The translations under genes were made by a program, and so were the position numbers. Below are positions 30,548-38,329 of a stretch of 50,584 nt of DNA, piece after piece. The stretch is from Rhizobiaceae bacterium. GTDB lineage: Bacteria > Pseudomonadota > Alphaproteobacteria > Rhizobiales > Rhizobiaceae. The stretch lies in contig JAMLJD010000026.1 of assembly GCA_023953775.1 (NCBI GenBank), forward strand, positions 1-50,584, in the 5' to 3' direction. The notes under the pieces are model-generated. The model saw only the letters and a list, made by a program, of their open reading frames with translations. It did not search any database and was not told the DNA's origin. Numbering within the stretch: the first letter of the stretch is position 1; each line of letters starts with the position of its first letter.

Positions 30548-32206
30548 ATGACCATCACCGGCCCAACACAGCCATCCGACAGACCATCACGCGGGTCGGC
30601 GCCGATCCCTCTTCGCAATGATACGGCATCGGACCGAGCGGTGTTCAGGCCATCTCCATTGGAAGGTCCGCTCGCCTACACGATCCGCCGCGGCCAGCGC
30701 GGTCCCGGATCCAAGGACCGCGAAGGCGGCCGTCTCGTCATCGCATCCAACCGTGTCGCCGACCCGCGACAGGATCGCAAGGCCGGTGGATTGGCTGTCG
30801 CCATCGCGGAAACACTCGCGGCGCATGGCGGCCTGTGGTTTGGCTGGAGCGGCAAGACCGCCGGAAAAGATACGGGATGCGACCCGCAAACGCAGACCGT
30901 CGACGGGATCGATCTGCTGACCGTCGATCTGACCGCTGAAGAACTCGATGGCTATTACCACGGCTTCTCCAACCAGTGTCTGTGGCCGCTTCTTCACTAC
31001 CGGACGGATCTCATCCATTTCGAGCAGCACTTCGCCGATGCCTACCGCGCGGTGAACGATCGCTTCGCCGGGATTCTTGCGCGCTCGCTCGAGCCGGCCG
31101 ACACACTCTGGGTTCATGACTTTCATCTGATCCCGCTCGGCGCGCAGCTGCGCGAGCGCGGGTGCGACCACCCGATGGGCTTCTTCCTGCACATCCCGTT
31201 TCCGCCGGTTGAAGTCACTGCCACGCTTCCCGGCCACAAGCGGCTGTTCGAGACGCTGTTGGCGTATGATGTGATCGGATTTCAGACGGAAAACGACGCG
31301 GCCTGCTTCCGCAACTATGCGGAGCGTGAACTCGGTGCCCGCCTGATGCCGGACGGGCGCTTGCGCGCGGCCGACCGCGATATCGACGTGCGCGCCTTTC
31401 CGATCGGGATCGACGCCGACGTGTTCGAGGACCTTGCGGCCGAGACCGGAGCCGGCAAGCAGATTGCCAAGATCAAGGCGTCCACCGGGGAGCGTGCGCT
31501 GATCATCGGCGTCGACAGGCTGGATTATTCCAAGGGTCTGCCCGAACGCCTCGAGGCCTACCGTTCGCTGCTGCAGGACTATCCCCAGCATCGCAACAAG
31601 GTCATGCTGATGCAGATTTCCCCGCTGTCGCGGCAGGATGTCGATTCCTATGCCGCCGTGCGCGAGGAACTCGACAGGCTGGAAGGCGAAATCCACGGCC
31701 AGTTCGCCGAGATAGACTGGACGCCGCTGCGCTATATCCGTCGCCCGGTCCCCCGCCCCAAGCTGGCGGCGCTCTACCGTGCCAGCCGGGTCGGCCTCGT
31801 CACACCGCTGCGCGACGGCATGAACCTCGTCGCCAAGGAATATGTGGCGGCACAGGACCCCGACGATCCTGGCGTCCTGATCCTGTCGCGGTTCGCCGGC
31901 GCGGCCGAGGCCATGCGCGACGCCGTGCTCGTCAACCCGCACGACGTCGGGCAGATGGCGGCAGCGCTCGATCAGGCGCTCACCATGCCTCTGGACGAGC
32001 GCCGGCGCCGGCATGCGGCACTTCTCGACGTTGTCCGCACCCAGGACGTCCATCGCTGGCGCAACGACTTCCTCACAGCTCTCGACGAAGCTGGCAAGCC
32101 GGCGCCGATCACGGCCTCCCCGTCAGTATCGCGTCAGCCCGGCAGTGTCGCGAAGTCCACTTCCCCGCTGTCGTCGCCGATCGCCACCCATGCTCCCTCG
32201 CGCTGA
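30548..32206 (+). CDS. otsA: Trehalose-6-phosphate synthase
   Basis: A 552-residue GT20 glycosyltransferase joining UDP-glucose and glucose-6-phosphate. Family features begin at RLVIASNRV near residue 62, followed by [40 protein letters not shown] and [12 protein letters not shown]. The ATG at 30548 has a perfect AAGGAG, giving a low-complexity N-terminal extension of about 60 residues not seen in typical OtsA. The C-terminus also has a Ser/Pro-rich tail of about 35 residues. It overlaps otsB and is driven by an EcfG-type promoter. Confidence 0.95.
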   Translation: MTITGPTQPSDRPSRGSAPIPLRNDTASDRAVFRPSPLEGPLAYTIRRGQRGPGSKDREGGRLVIASNRVADPRQDRKAGGLAVAIAETLAAHGGLWFGWSGKTAGKDTGCDPQTQTVDGIDLLTVDLTAEELDGYYHGFSNQCLWPLLHYRTDLIHFEQHFADAYRAVNDRFAGILARSLEPADTLWVHDFHLIPLGAQLRERGCDHPMGFFLHIPFPPVEVTATLPGHKRLFETLLAYDVIGFQTENDAACFRNYAERELGARLMPDGRLRAADRDIDVRAFPIGIDADVFEDLAAETGAGKQIAKIKASTGERALIIGVDRLDYSKGLPERLEAYRSLLQDYPQHRNKVMLMQISPLSRQDVDSYAAVREELDRLEGEIHGQFAEIDWTPLRYIRRPVPRPKLAALYRASRVGLVTPLRDGMNLVAKEYVAAQDPDDPGVLILSRFAGAAEAMRDAVLVNPHDVGQMAAALDQALTMPLDERRRRHAALLDVVRTQDVHRWRNDFLTALDEAGKPAPITASPSVSRQPGSVAKSTSPLSSPIATHAPSR

Positions 32207-33011
32207 AAGCCCCGTGCGCCCGGCCTTCAGTCCTGGGAAGACGGATTCGGGTCATGGCTATCGAACTGACCCGAAGGCGTCACCGCCGGAACCATCGCCC
32301 GACTGGTGCTACTTCCTAGATTTCGACGGCACCCTCGTCGACATCGCCTCACGGCCGGATGCCGTCATCGTAGCGCCGGACCTTGCGAACCTTTTGTCCG
32401 CCGTCACCAACGCGGCAGGCAGTGCGGTGGCAATCGTTTCCGGACGCCCGATCCGCGAGATCGATGACCTACTGGGCAGACTGCCGATACGCGTCGCGGG
32501 CCAGCACGGCATTGAACTCCGCCTTGAACCTGGCGGCGACGCTTCGTTGACCGGGGGCGCGCAGGACCTGCCGGCGGGCGTGAGGGAAGAGCTTCAAGCA
32601 CTGTCGGCTCGTGTCGAAGGGAGTTTCGTTGAGGACAAGGGTATGAGCGCCGCCCTGCACTACCGCGCGGCACCCGAACACGGAGACGAACTCGAACAAG
32701 CGGTGCGCGCGCTGGTCGCCGCATATGGCGGTCTTCTTTCGCTCGTCCCCGGCAAGTGCGTGTTTGAGGTCAAGATGGCCGGGGTCGACAAGGGCAGCGC
32801 GGTCACGCAGTTTCTCGAACTCGACGCATTTCGAGGCCGGCGGCCCGTGATGATCGGCGACGACATTACCGACGAAGACGCGTTCCGCGTCGTCAACCGG
32901 CAAGGCGGCGTCTCGATCCATGTCGGGGATGGCTCCGGGATTACCGAGGCCCCATTCAGGCTCCGGTCGACCGCGGATGTGCATGGGTGGCTGGCCCGCC
33001 TAGGCGCGTGA
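32190..33011 (+). CDS. otsB: Trehalose-6-phosphate phosphatase
   Basis: A HAD-superfamily phosphatase of about 273 residues completing trehalose synthesis. The nucleophile motif is DFDGT at residues 44-48, the second HAD motif is VSGRP, and motif IV is GDDITDEDAF near the C-terminus. The start is uncertain: ATG 32190 overlaps the otsA end by 17 bases, and a GTG at 32214 is also possible; the conserved domain begins near PDWCYFLDFDG. It forms an operon with otsA and ends before a bidirectional terminator. Confidence 0.93.
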   Translation: MLPRAESPVRPAFSPGKTDSGHGYRTDPKASPPEPSPDWCYFLDFDGTLVDIASRPDAVIVAPDLANLLSAVTNAAGSAVAIVSGRPIREIDDLLGRLPIRVAGQHGIELRLEPGGDASLTGGAQDLPAGVREELQALSARVEGSFVEDKGMSAALHYRAAPEHGDELEQAVRALVAAYGGLLSLVPGKCVFEVKMAGVDKGSAVTQFLELDAFRGRRPVMIGDDITDEDAFRVVNRQGGVSIHVGDGSGITEAPFRLRSTADVHGWLARLGA

Positions 33012-33033
33012 ACAGGAGAGACATGCAGCAATG

Positions 33034-33068
33034 AAAAAGGCCGCGATCGGTGATCGCGGCCTCTTTGG
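33034..33068. terminator. Bidirectional terminator between otsB and the small membrane gene
   Basis: A ten-base perfect stem GGCCGCGATC / GATCGCGGCC with a GGT loop is flanked by AAAAA on the left and TCTTT on the right. It gives a T-run on the minus strand and a shorter one on the plus strand, so it can end both convergent transcripts. Confidence 0.88.
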
Positions 33069-33084
33069 AAAAAACGTCGGAGCC

Positions 33085-33288
33085 TTAGTTGTCGGCAGGG
33101 GTCTCGACCTTGGGCAGGTCGACATTGACGTCGATATTCTTGTCTCCACCGCCGAGCATGCCGCCGCCGAAGAGCCAGACGGCAACGATCGCCGCGACGA
33201 CGAGCGCGCCGACGATGAACCAGCCGGCTCCACCCCCGCCGCCCGTGGTGACGACCGTCGTGCGTTCCGCAGGTTTCTGTTCCATCAT
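33085..33288 (-). CDS. Small single-pass membrane protein (67 aa)
   Basis: No named family recognised. It has a short polar Thr-rich N-terminus, a five-Gly stretch, one membrane helix (FIVGALVVAAIVAVWLF) and a Gly-rich then acidic tail. The start at 33288 (or the next codon) has AAAGGGGA upstream. A perfect EcfG-type promoter lies 120-150 bases upstream on the same strand, so it is probably a stress-induced envelope peptide, like several small EcfG-regulon membrane proteins. It is convergent with otsB. Confidence 0.75.
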   Translation of the reverse strand: MMEQKPAERTTVVTTGGGGGAGWFIVGALVVAAIVAVWLFGGGMLGGGDKNIDVNVDLPKVETPADN

Positions 33289-33410
33289 ATTCCCCTTTCC
33301 GGAATGGCCGGATACGCTTCAAACGCCCGGCTGTGAAAAAATTCCGCCGAAGGTCGGCCACCGCGACGCGGTAGTCAGCCTGATCGGCGGCCTGTAAATT
33401 CCTGCAAATA

Positions 33411-33435
33411 AACGTCTTTGTGAGCGGAAGGTTCC
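33411..33435 (-). promoter_or_regulatory. EcfG-type promoter of the 67-aa membrane protein
   Basis: Read on the minus strand, GGAAC (33435-33431), exactly 16 bases, then CGTT (33414-33411). It matches the general stress promoter at otsA in both boxes and spacing and points at the gene starting at 33288. Confidence 0.8.
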
Positions 33436-33452
33436 CCGAGACGATAAGCCGC

Positions 33453-33756
33453 TCAGGGATCGTGGCGTCTCAGCAGATGTCGAAAGCGTCGCAGGACGCC
33501 GCCGCGCGGTGATCCGATGCCGATCTCCGCTCCGCCCCCGGCGGTGTCGATTGTCGTTCCGGGCACGACAGCGCGCGCCGCAAGCATCTTGTTGTCCTGT
33601 TCAAGCGTCTCGATGCGCCGCCGCAACTCGGCGGTATCCCGAGCGCGTTTCAGCCGTTCCTTCGACGTCCGATCGAGCTTGTCGATCCGAACGCGGGCTG
33701 GCTTGCCTGGAACGAGCGTGTCGATTTCATGAAGCATTTCCCCGAGACGCGTGGTC
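33453..33756 (-). pseudogene. Coiled-coil protein fragment cut by the IS3 element
   Basis: An open minus-strand segment of about 100 codons with coding-like composition: a Lys/Arg/Glu-rich helical part (ELRRRIETLEQDNKMLAAR) and a basic tail, stop at 33453. The frame runs into the insertion sequence at about 33,757. An internal ATG at 33737 exists but lacks a well-spaced ribosome site, so the real start was probably removed. Function unknown; confidence is moderate because the segment is short. Confidence 0.45.
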
Positions 33757-33816
33757 TGCTCCCTGAAAAGTGGTCCTCCGTGAAGTAGGCTATTGAGCCT
33801 AGGAGAGGACGTTTGA

Positions 33817-34095
33817 ATGCCCCAGAAGAAGCACAAGCCGGAAGAGATTGTCGCGAAGCTGCGCCAGGTGGATGTTCTGCTATCGCAAGGAAGGTCTGTT
33901 GGCGAGGCGGTTCGCACGATCGGCGTGACGCAGTTCACGTATTACCGCTGGCGCAAGGAGTTCGGCGGCCTGAAGGGTGACCAGGTGAAGCGGCTGAAGG
34001 AGCTCGAGAAAGAGAACGACCGGCTGCGCAAGGCTGTTTCGGACCTGACGCTCGAGAAGCTGATCCTGAAAGAGGCTGCCTCGGGAAACTTCTAA
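33817..34095 (+). CDS. IS3-family transposase OrfA
   Basis: A 92-residue OrfA with an N-terminal helix-turn-helix (EEIVAKLRQVDVLLSQGR, then VTQFTYYRWRKEF) that binds the inverted repeats, and a C-terminal leucine zipper (LKELEKENDRLRKAV). The ending LILKEAASGNF is typical of the IS407 group. Its end overlaps the orfB frame, as needed for programmed -1 frameshifting to make OrfAB. Confidence 0.93.
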   Translation: MPQKKHKPEEIVAKLRQVDVLLSQGRSVGEAVRTIGVTQFTYYRWRKEFGGLKGDQVKRLKELEKENDRLRKAVSDLTLEKLILKEAASGNF

Positions 34096-34985
34096 GCCCC
34101 TCCCGCCGTCGCCGCTGCGTCGACCATGTCGTAGCCAAGTTCTCTATCTCGGAGCGCTTTGCCTGCAAGGTTCTCGGCCAGCACCGTTCGACCCAGCGCA
34201 AGAAGCCCAGAGGCCGACCGGATGAAGAGGCGCTGACCGCTGACATCATTCGGCTCGCCTCTCGGTATGGCCGCTATGGCTATCGCAGGATCACGGTGAT
34301 GCTGCGGTCCGAGGGCTGGACGGTTAACGCCAAACGCGTCGAACGCATCTGGCGTCGGGAGGGGCTGAAGGTTCCCCAGAAGCAACCAAAGAAAGGCCGG
34401 CTCTGGCTGAATGACGGATCGTGCGTCCGGCTTCGGCCAGAACACCCCAACCATGTCTGGTCCTATGACTTCGTCGAGGGCCGGACCCACAATGGCAGGA
34501 AGTTCCGCATGCTCAACATCATCGACGAGTTCACCAGGGAATGCCTGGCGATCCGCATCGACCGCAAGCTCAACTCGACCGACGTCATCGACGTTCTGTC
34601 GGACCTGTTCATCCTGCGCGGTGTGCCGGGTCATGTTCGTTCCGACAACGGCCCGGAGTTCATTGCCAAGGCGGTGCGGGAGTGGATCGTGGCTGTCGGT
34701 GCCAAGACCGCGTTCATCGAGCCGGGTAGCCCTTGGGAGAACGGCTATTGCGAGAGCTTCAACTCGAAGCTGCGTGACGAACTGCTCAACGGCGAGATCT
34801 TCTACAGCCTCGCCGAGGCAAAGGTCATCATCGAGGCATGGCGACGCTACTACAATACCGAGCGGCCACACTCATCGCTCGGCTATAAGCCGCCAGCGCC
34901 GGAGGCCCTTATCTGGCCCGCCCCACTGCGCGGATCGGCGTCATCATCCGCGCAGATGATGGCTCAGAAGCCCATCATGCATTAA
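34092..34985 (+). CDS. IS3-family transposase OrfB (DDE integrase core)
   Basis: The -1 frame stays open from 34092 to the stop at 34983-34985, about 297 codons, and is read as the OrfB part of an OrfAB fusion. It has the HTH_21-like segment (ASRYGRYGYRRI), then the DDE triad: Asp in HVWSYDFV, Asp in RSDNGPEF, and Glu in PWENGYCESFNSKL. No good independent ATG lies near the 5' end (the first in frame is near 34296), consistent with frameshift expression. The transposase appears functional. Confidence 0.92.
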   Translation, partial: LSPSRRRRCVDHVVAKFSISERFACKVLGQHRSTQRKKPRGRPDEEALTADIIRLASRYGRYGYRRITVMLRSEGWTVNAKRVERIWRREGLKVPQKQPKKGRLWLNDGSCVRLRPEHPNHVWSYDFVEGRTHNGRKFRMLNIIDEFTRECLAIRIDRKLNSTDVIDVLSDLFILRGVPGHVRSDNGPEFIAKAVREWIVAVGAKTAFIEPGSPWENGYCESFNSKLRDELLNGEIFYSLAEAKVIIEAWRRYYNTERPHSSLGYKPPAPEALIWPAPLRGSASSSAQMMAQKPIMH

Positions 34986-35014
34986 GACTGAAACCTGACC
35001 ACCACATGGGGTCA

Positions 35015-35413
35015 GGCCACCTGGTGGCAGCAAACAACAACATTCGGGATACCGTTAGCGCCGGAATTATCTTCACGAATTGCACTGAGGTCGACATCTC
35101 TGGTGGGCGCATTAAGACTTCCGGCGCGACCGTTCACGGTGTCACGATATCAAGCTGCACGAAAGTCCACACTCGCGCTGGCTTCTACGATGGCGGCGGC
35201 TCCTCGACAAGCTCGGCGGGGGTTTCAATCAGCGGGACAAGCAACGACATCAGTGTCAATGGCGAGATTATCACCGGCTATCAGTATCCTGTCCGTGCCA
35301 CCGGGACTGTCGATTACATATGGGCGACGGGCATTAATGGACGCGGCTGTGCTGCTGTTATCGACGTAGCGGCGGCGGCGAACACCGTCGAAGCGAACAA
35401 CGTGGCATCCTAG
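35015..35413 (+). pseudogene. 3' fragment of a beta-helical phage tail-spike-like protein
   Basis: About 130 codons of Gly/Ser/Thr/Asn-rich sequence with regularly spaced Val/Ile pairs (SAGIIFTNCTEVDISGGRI, TVHGVTISSC), typical of right-handed parallel beta-helix proteins such as phage tail spikes or pectate-lyase-like fibres. The N-terminal part is missing: the frame runs out of the IS3 right end. The stop at 35411-35413 overlaps by four bases the stop of the QueC-like gene on the other strand. Confidence 0.6.
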
Positions 35414-36615
35414 CCTAGTTGCTGGTATTCGCGGAAGCCAACTTCCTGCTCGGCAGAAAAGGGCGCGACCCCAAAACCTTCCAGCTTTCGTTCGACCGCC
35501 TCCCGTATCTCAAAGGGATATTGGAAATGGTCGAATGTGGCTGGATAGTACGATTCATGAAATGAAATCGGCCCATGCCGCTCGATTAGGTCTGCGGCGT
35601 GTTCGTGCAGCCATGTTCTTTTCTTTGTCGCGGCCAGCGCATGGGTAAAGATGTCCCCGTAGTAAAGGGGTCTCTTGCTCATGAACGTGTCGATTGCATC
35701 GGTTCGTTTGAAGCCCTCGACAAGGTGGCTTTCGGTTTCATCCAACATGGCCCGGATGGCTCGCCTGCGCAGGCATTTGCTGCACTGGTTGCAATCTTTC
35801 TGGCGGATGAAGGCACAATAGGCTGCGTCTCCAATCCTGCCGGCCTTGTGCACGATCCGTGCATTGCCGATTTCCGAGAGAAAGGACGTAGGCAGCACGT
35901 CTACTCCGATCTTGCGAAACACGTCATACCAGCGGTTCGCATACCGAGGGAAATAACCCTTGCCGCCGTTCAGGTAGGTCCCGGTCATTTCGGAGCCGGA
36001 CATGATGTACCGGGGCTGTGTGACGAGCGATGCGACGTAAACCGACACCCAAAGCGGCAGGCCCCATATCGAATACAGGGATCTCAGATTGTCAGCGATG
36101 GAATGATGCCTGCCTGTCAGCGTCGGCATGATGTCGTTCACAACATCACGGTATTCTTTTCCTTCCTCTTGCATCGGCGTCTCGTGAACCAATGGCGCGT
36201 CAGGCACCAGCATATGCGCGGCGAGGGAATCGATGCCACCGCCGTAGCTCAAGACCGTCTTTTCGGGTGGAGAGTACGGGGAGCCGGCCGCCGATCCGGT
36301 GATGAGTGCGGCTGGTACGATGTGAGGCTGGACGAAAGCAGCCGTGACGTTCTCTGATATCGGGAAGTCGAAATGCAGGTTGAATCGATCCTGCGGCAAT
36401 ACGGGGTGGAACGCGAGGACGGCAATCAGCGCGAGTAAATCAGGATGGATGCGCGAGTAGTCAACGCCGCCGCCGCTGACGCGGAGTTCAGTGGTCTTGA
36501 TGGACATAGGCGCGGAGCCTTCGGACCGGATGACGGTTCCGCGTTCAATGTCTCCGGTGATCCTGATGTTGATGGTGCGCTGGTCGGAAAGGTTCTGGAT
36601 AGCAATCTTGCGCAT
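35410..36615 (-). CDS. QueC-like PP-loop ATPase with a novel N-terminal domain
   Basis: A 401-residue protein. Residues 123-130 (SYGGGIDS) match the PP-loop ATP pyrophosphatase motif SGGxDS. Cysteines 267, 275, 278 and 281 (C-x7-C-x2-C-x2-C followed by basic residues) match the zinc site of QueC, the 7-cyano-7-deazaguanine synthase. The first 120 residues are not part of QueC and look like a separate beta-rich domain. Other queuosine genes are absent here, so it is unlikely to be the housekeeping enzyme. QueC homologues are components of Qat and type IV CBASS anti-phage systems; a role in phage DNA or protein modification, or in sugar modification, is inference only. It forms a unit with the 50-aa gene three bases upstream. 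Confidence 0.65.
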   Translation of the reverse strand: MRKIAIQNLSDQRTINIRITGDIERGTVIRSEGSAPMSIKTTELRVSGGGVDYSRIHPDLLALIAVLAFHPVLPQDRFNLHFDFPISENVTAAFVQPHIVPAALITGSAAGSPYSPPEKTVLSYGGGIDSLAAHMLVPDAPLVHETPMQEEGKEYRDVVNDIMPTLTGRHHSIADNLRSLYSIWGLPLWVSVYVASLVTQPRYIMSGSEMTGTYLNGGKGYFPRYANRWYDVFRKIGVDVLPTSFLSEIGNARIVHKAGRIGDAAYCAFIRQKDCNQCSKCLRRRAIRAMLDETESHLVEGFKRTDAIDTFMSKRPLYYGDIFTHALAATKKRTWLHEHAADLIERHGPISFHESYYPATFDHFQYPFEIREAVERKLEGFGVAPFSAEQEVGFREYQQLG

Positions 36616-36618
36616 TGA

Positions 36619-36771
36619 CTAATTCGCCAGCTTTGGCACCCACGCGATAACGCGCTTGATCGCTTCGCGCTTCTCGTCGTCATCGCCGAATTCAAGGGCC
36701 TCTTTCATCATCTCGATATCCTCGCGGATGGTGTTCAGGGTCCGTGTTGCCTCGTCAGTCGTCATTGGCAT
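36619..36771 (-). CDS. 50-aa acidic helical protein
   Basis: A small gene directly before the QueC-like gene, three bases apart. The product is almost wholly helical and acidic (ATRTLNTIREDIEMMKEAL, then GDDDEKREAIKRVI), with the look of a small partner or regulatory subunit. The ATG at 36771 is chosen because GAGAGG stands just upstream; a longer frame to 36816 lacks a ribosome site. No family recognised. Confidence 0.6.
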   Translation of the reverse strand: MPMTTDEATRTLNTIREDIEMMKEALEFGDDDEKREAIKRVIAWVPKLAN

Positions 36772-37078
36772 TGCCTCTCGCTTAGCGGGCGACTGGTATC
36801 GCACATCGCTCGGCACTCCAGCAAGAAGGCTTGCTTCGCTGCGTCCCTATCCGCCGTTATGGCAGCTAGCCGGGTTTGTCAAATATACAATCGCCTATAG
36901 GGGCCGATTTCCAGTACGCGCTTGCCGTGAAGATCGAAGTGCCGGGACAGATGTTCAAGATATCCGGCGGCGCGTTTTTGCCGTCACGCGTCGTCATAGC
37001 CTTTTGCTGCCATCAATAGCTCTCCTGCATGGCGGGCGTTTCGCACACCCTTTCGAAAACTTCAATCTGGAGGCCACC
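36772..37078. other. Region between the 50-aa gene and the endolysin, with a phage gene remnant
   Basis: No complete gene. On the plus strand a coding-like remnant ends at 37019 (from about 36,897): its translation includes GADFQYALAVKIEVPGQMF and GGAFLPSRVV, which reads like the C-terminal end of a phage structural protein without a start. The rest must hold the promoter of the divergent QueC-like unit and a GGAGG ribosome site for the endolysin. Confidence 0.4.
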
Positions 37079-37867
37079 ATGGACAAGTATTTTGTCTATC
37101 GGCCGCTGCTCGATCTGACCGGCTTCACCGAGGGCACCGACAAGGGCGACGGCTACAACGAGACACTGGGGTACGGCATTATGCTCGACGGCCGCGTGTC
37201 GAAGGGCAAGGGCACCGACGTCGTGCTGACGGCGATGACGCTCGACCAGGTCGACAAGCTACAGACCCGAATGCTCAAGGATCCCGACAATCGCTGGAAC
37301 TCGTCGGCGATCGGTCGCTTCCAGATCGTTCGGACCACGCTGCGGTCGATCAAGGAAACGCTGGGGCTTTCGGGAAGCGAACTGTTCGACGCCGAGATGC
37401 AGGACCGCATGGCCTGCTTCCTGCTCGGACAGCGCGGCATCGACAAATATCTCGCCGGCCGGCTCTCGGAAGAAACCATGCTGCTCAACCTGGCCAAGGA
37501 ATGGGCCTCGCTGCCCACGCCGGAGGGCAAGGGCTACTATGGCGGGCAGCACGCAGCGGTGAAGCCCGACAAGGTGCGTGCCGTGCTGGCGGAGGTACGC
37601 CGCCGCCACAAGAAAGGCCAGCCGGCGAACATTCCGGCCGAGATCGAGGAGAAGGTCGAGGAAAAGGCGAAAGAGAAGACCGGCTTCTGGCAGAAGCTGA
37701 CCGGCGCGTTGGGCTTTGGCGGCACCGCCGGCGGGTTTCTCTGGGGCATGGAGTGGCAGACGTTCGCCGTATTCGCAGGGGCCACCATCATCATCCTGCT
37801 GCTGATCCTCGTCCTGCGTCGCCAGATCGTCGGCGCGGTGAAGGATATCCGCGAGGGGCTGGCGTGA
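37079..37867 (+). CDS. Phage endolysin (lysozyme-like) with C-terminal membrane anchor
   Basis: A 262-residue prophage muramidase-type protein. Residues 1-170 are a lysozyme-like domain common in Hyphomicrobiales prophages: a catalytic-type Glu in FTEGTDKGDGYNETLGYG, then NSSAIGRFQIVRTTL and EWASLP. A charged Glu/Lys linker (residues about 180-205) and one C-terminal membrane helix (near 225-245) follow. The ATG at 37079 has GGAGG upstream; the longer open frame to the left is noncoding. It heads a lysis cassette, its stop overlapping the next start (TGATG). Confidence 0.85.
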   Translation: MDKYFVYRPLLDLTGFTEGTDKGDGYNETLGYGIMLDGRVSKGKGTDVVLTAMTLDQVDKLQTRMLKDPDNRWNSSAIGRFQIVRTTLRSIKETLGLSGSELFDAEMQDRMACFLLGQRGIDKYLAGRLSEETMLLNLAKEWASLPTPEGKGYYGGQHAAVKPDKVRAVLAEVRRRHKKGQPANIPAEIEEKVEEKAKEKTGFWQKLTGALGFGGTAGGFLWGMEWQTFAVFAGATIIILLLILVLRRQIVGAVKDIREGLA

Positions 37868-38118
37868 TGCTCGGTCTCGCGATCGGTACATAGATCAGGC
37901 TCGGCCTCGCCGCCGCGGTTCTCGCCGCGCTGACCTGGTCGCATCTCGCCGCCTACTCTGCCGGCCGCGCGGCCGAGAGCACGGCCATCCTCGAACGATC
38001 CCTCGAAATCCTCCGCGAAAGGAACGCGACCGATGACGAAATAAGCGGCATGGACGATCCCGCTCTTTGTGCTGCTCTTGGCGGCGTCTGGGTGCCAGAC
38101 GAGCGGCGGTGCGAGTGA
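37867..38118 (+). pseudogene. Small inner-membrane phage protein (i-spanin-like), early TAG stop
   Basis: The frame starting with the ATG overlapping the endolysin stop reads MLGLAIGT, then TAG at 37891-37893, then continues open for about 74 codons: a membrane helix (LGLAAAVLAALTWSHLAAY) and a charged helix (ILERSLEILRERNATDDEI), ending at 38116-38118. That layout (N-terminal anchor, periplasmic helix, immediate overlap with a lipoprotein gene) is that of an i-spanin. No alternative ATG or GTG restores the anchor, so it is either a nonsense mutant or needs readthrough. Confidence 0.6.
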
Positions 38119-38248
38119 ATGCGACGGCTGGCGCAAACTGGCGCCCTCGTCGGTCACGCGCGGCTTCATCGTGAAGAACGACCGGCCTGTCGCCGAGCAG
38201 GTGGCCGCGCACAACAGTTTCGGCGCGGGCCGGGGTTGCTGGCGATGA
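38033..38248 (+). pseudogene. Rz1-like outer-membrane spanin lipoprotein, early TAA stop
   Basis: Nested in another frame of the preceding gene, as spanin pairs often are. It reads MTK, TAA at 38042-38044, then a lipoprotein signal (IPLFVLLLAASGC) and a short mature peptide (CDGWRKLAPSSVTRGFIVK, ending near GCWR) closely resembling rhizobial phage Rz1-type proteins. The stop sits between the basic N-terminus and the hydrophobic core, so the product as written is not made. End at 38246-38248. Confidence 0.6.
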
Positions 38249-38319
38249 CCGGCTGGGACTGGCCGATCTGGACCGTGATCGCGCTGCTGCCGGTCGGCGC
38301 GGTTCTTCTGGTGGCATGA
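38245..38319 (+). CDS. Tiny membrane peptide (24 aa)
   Basis: An ATG overlapping the o-spanin stop (ATGA) starts a 24-residue peptide that is almost entirely one membrane helix (DWPIWTVIALLPVGAVLL). Position in the lysis cassette and overlap suggest a real small gene, perhaps a holin-accessory peptide, but it is very short and has no clear ribosome site. Confidence 0.35.
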   Translation: MTGWDWPIWTVIALLPVGAVLLVA

Positions 38320-38329
38320 GGGGGACAGG

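Larger units (their letters stand above)
33757..35014 (+). mobile_element. IS3-family insertion sequence (IS407-like group), complete
   Basis: About 1,258 bases holding orfA and orfB with intact catalytic residues. Proposed ends are TGCTCCCTGAAAAGTGGTCC on the left and, read inward on the other strand, TGACCCCATGTGGTGGTCAG on the right; they share TG, CCC and GTGGTC in register. The flanking four bases (GGTC left, GGCC right) are not identical, so no clean target duplication is seen. Left and right flanks are fragments of unrelated genes, suggesting an adjacent deletion or recombination between copies. Ends are good to a few bases. Confidence 0.8.
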
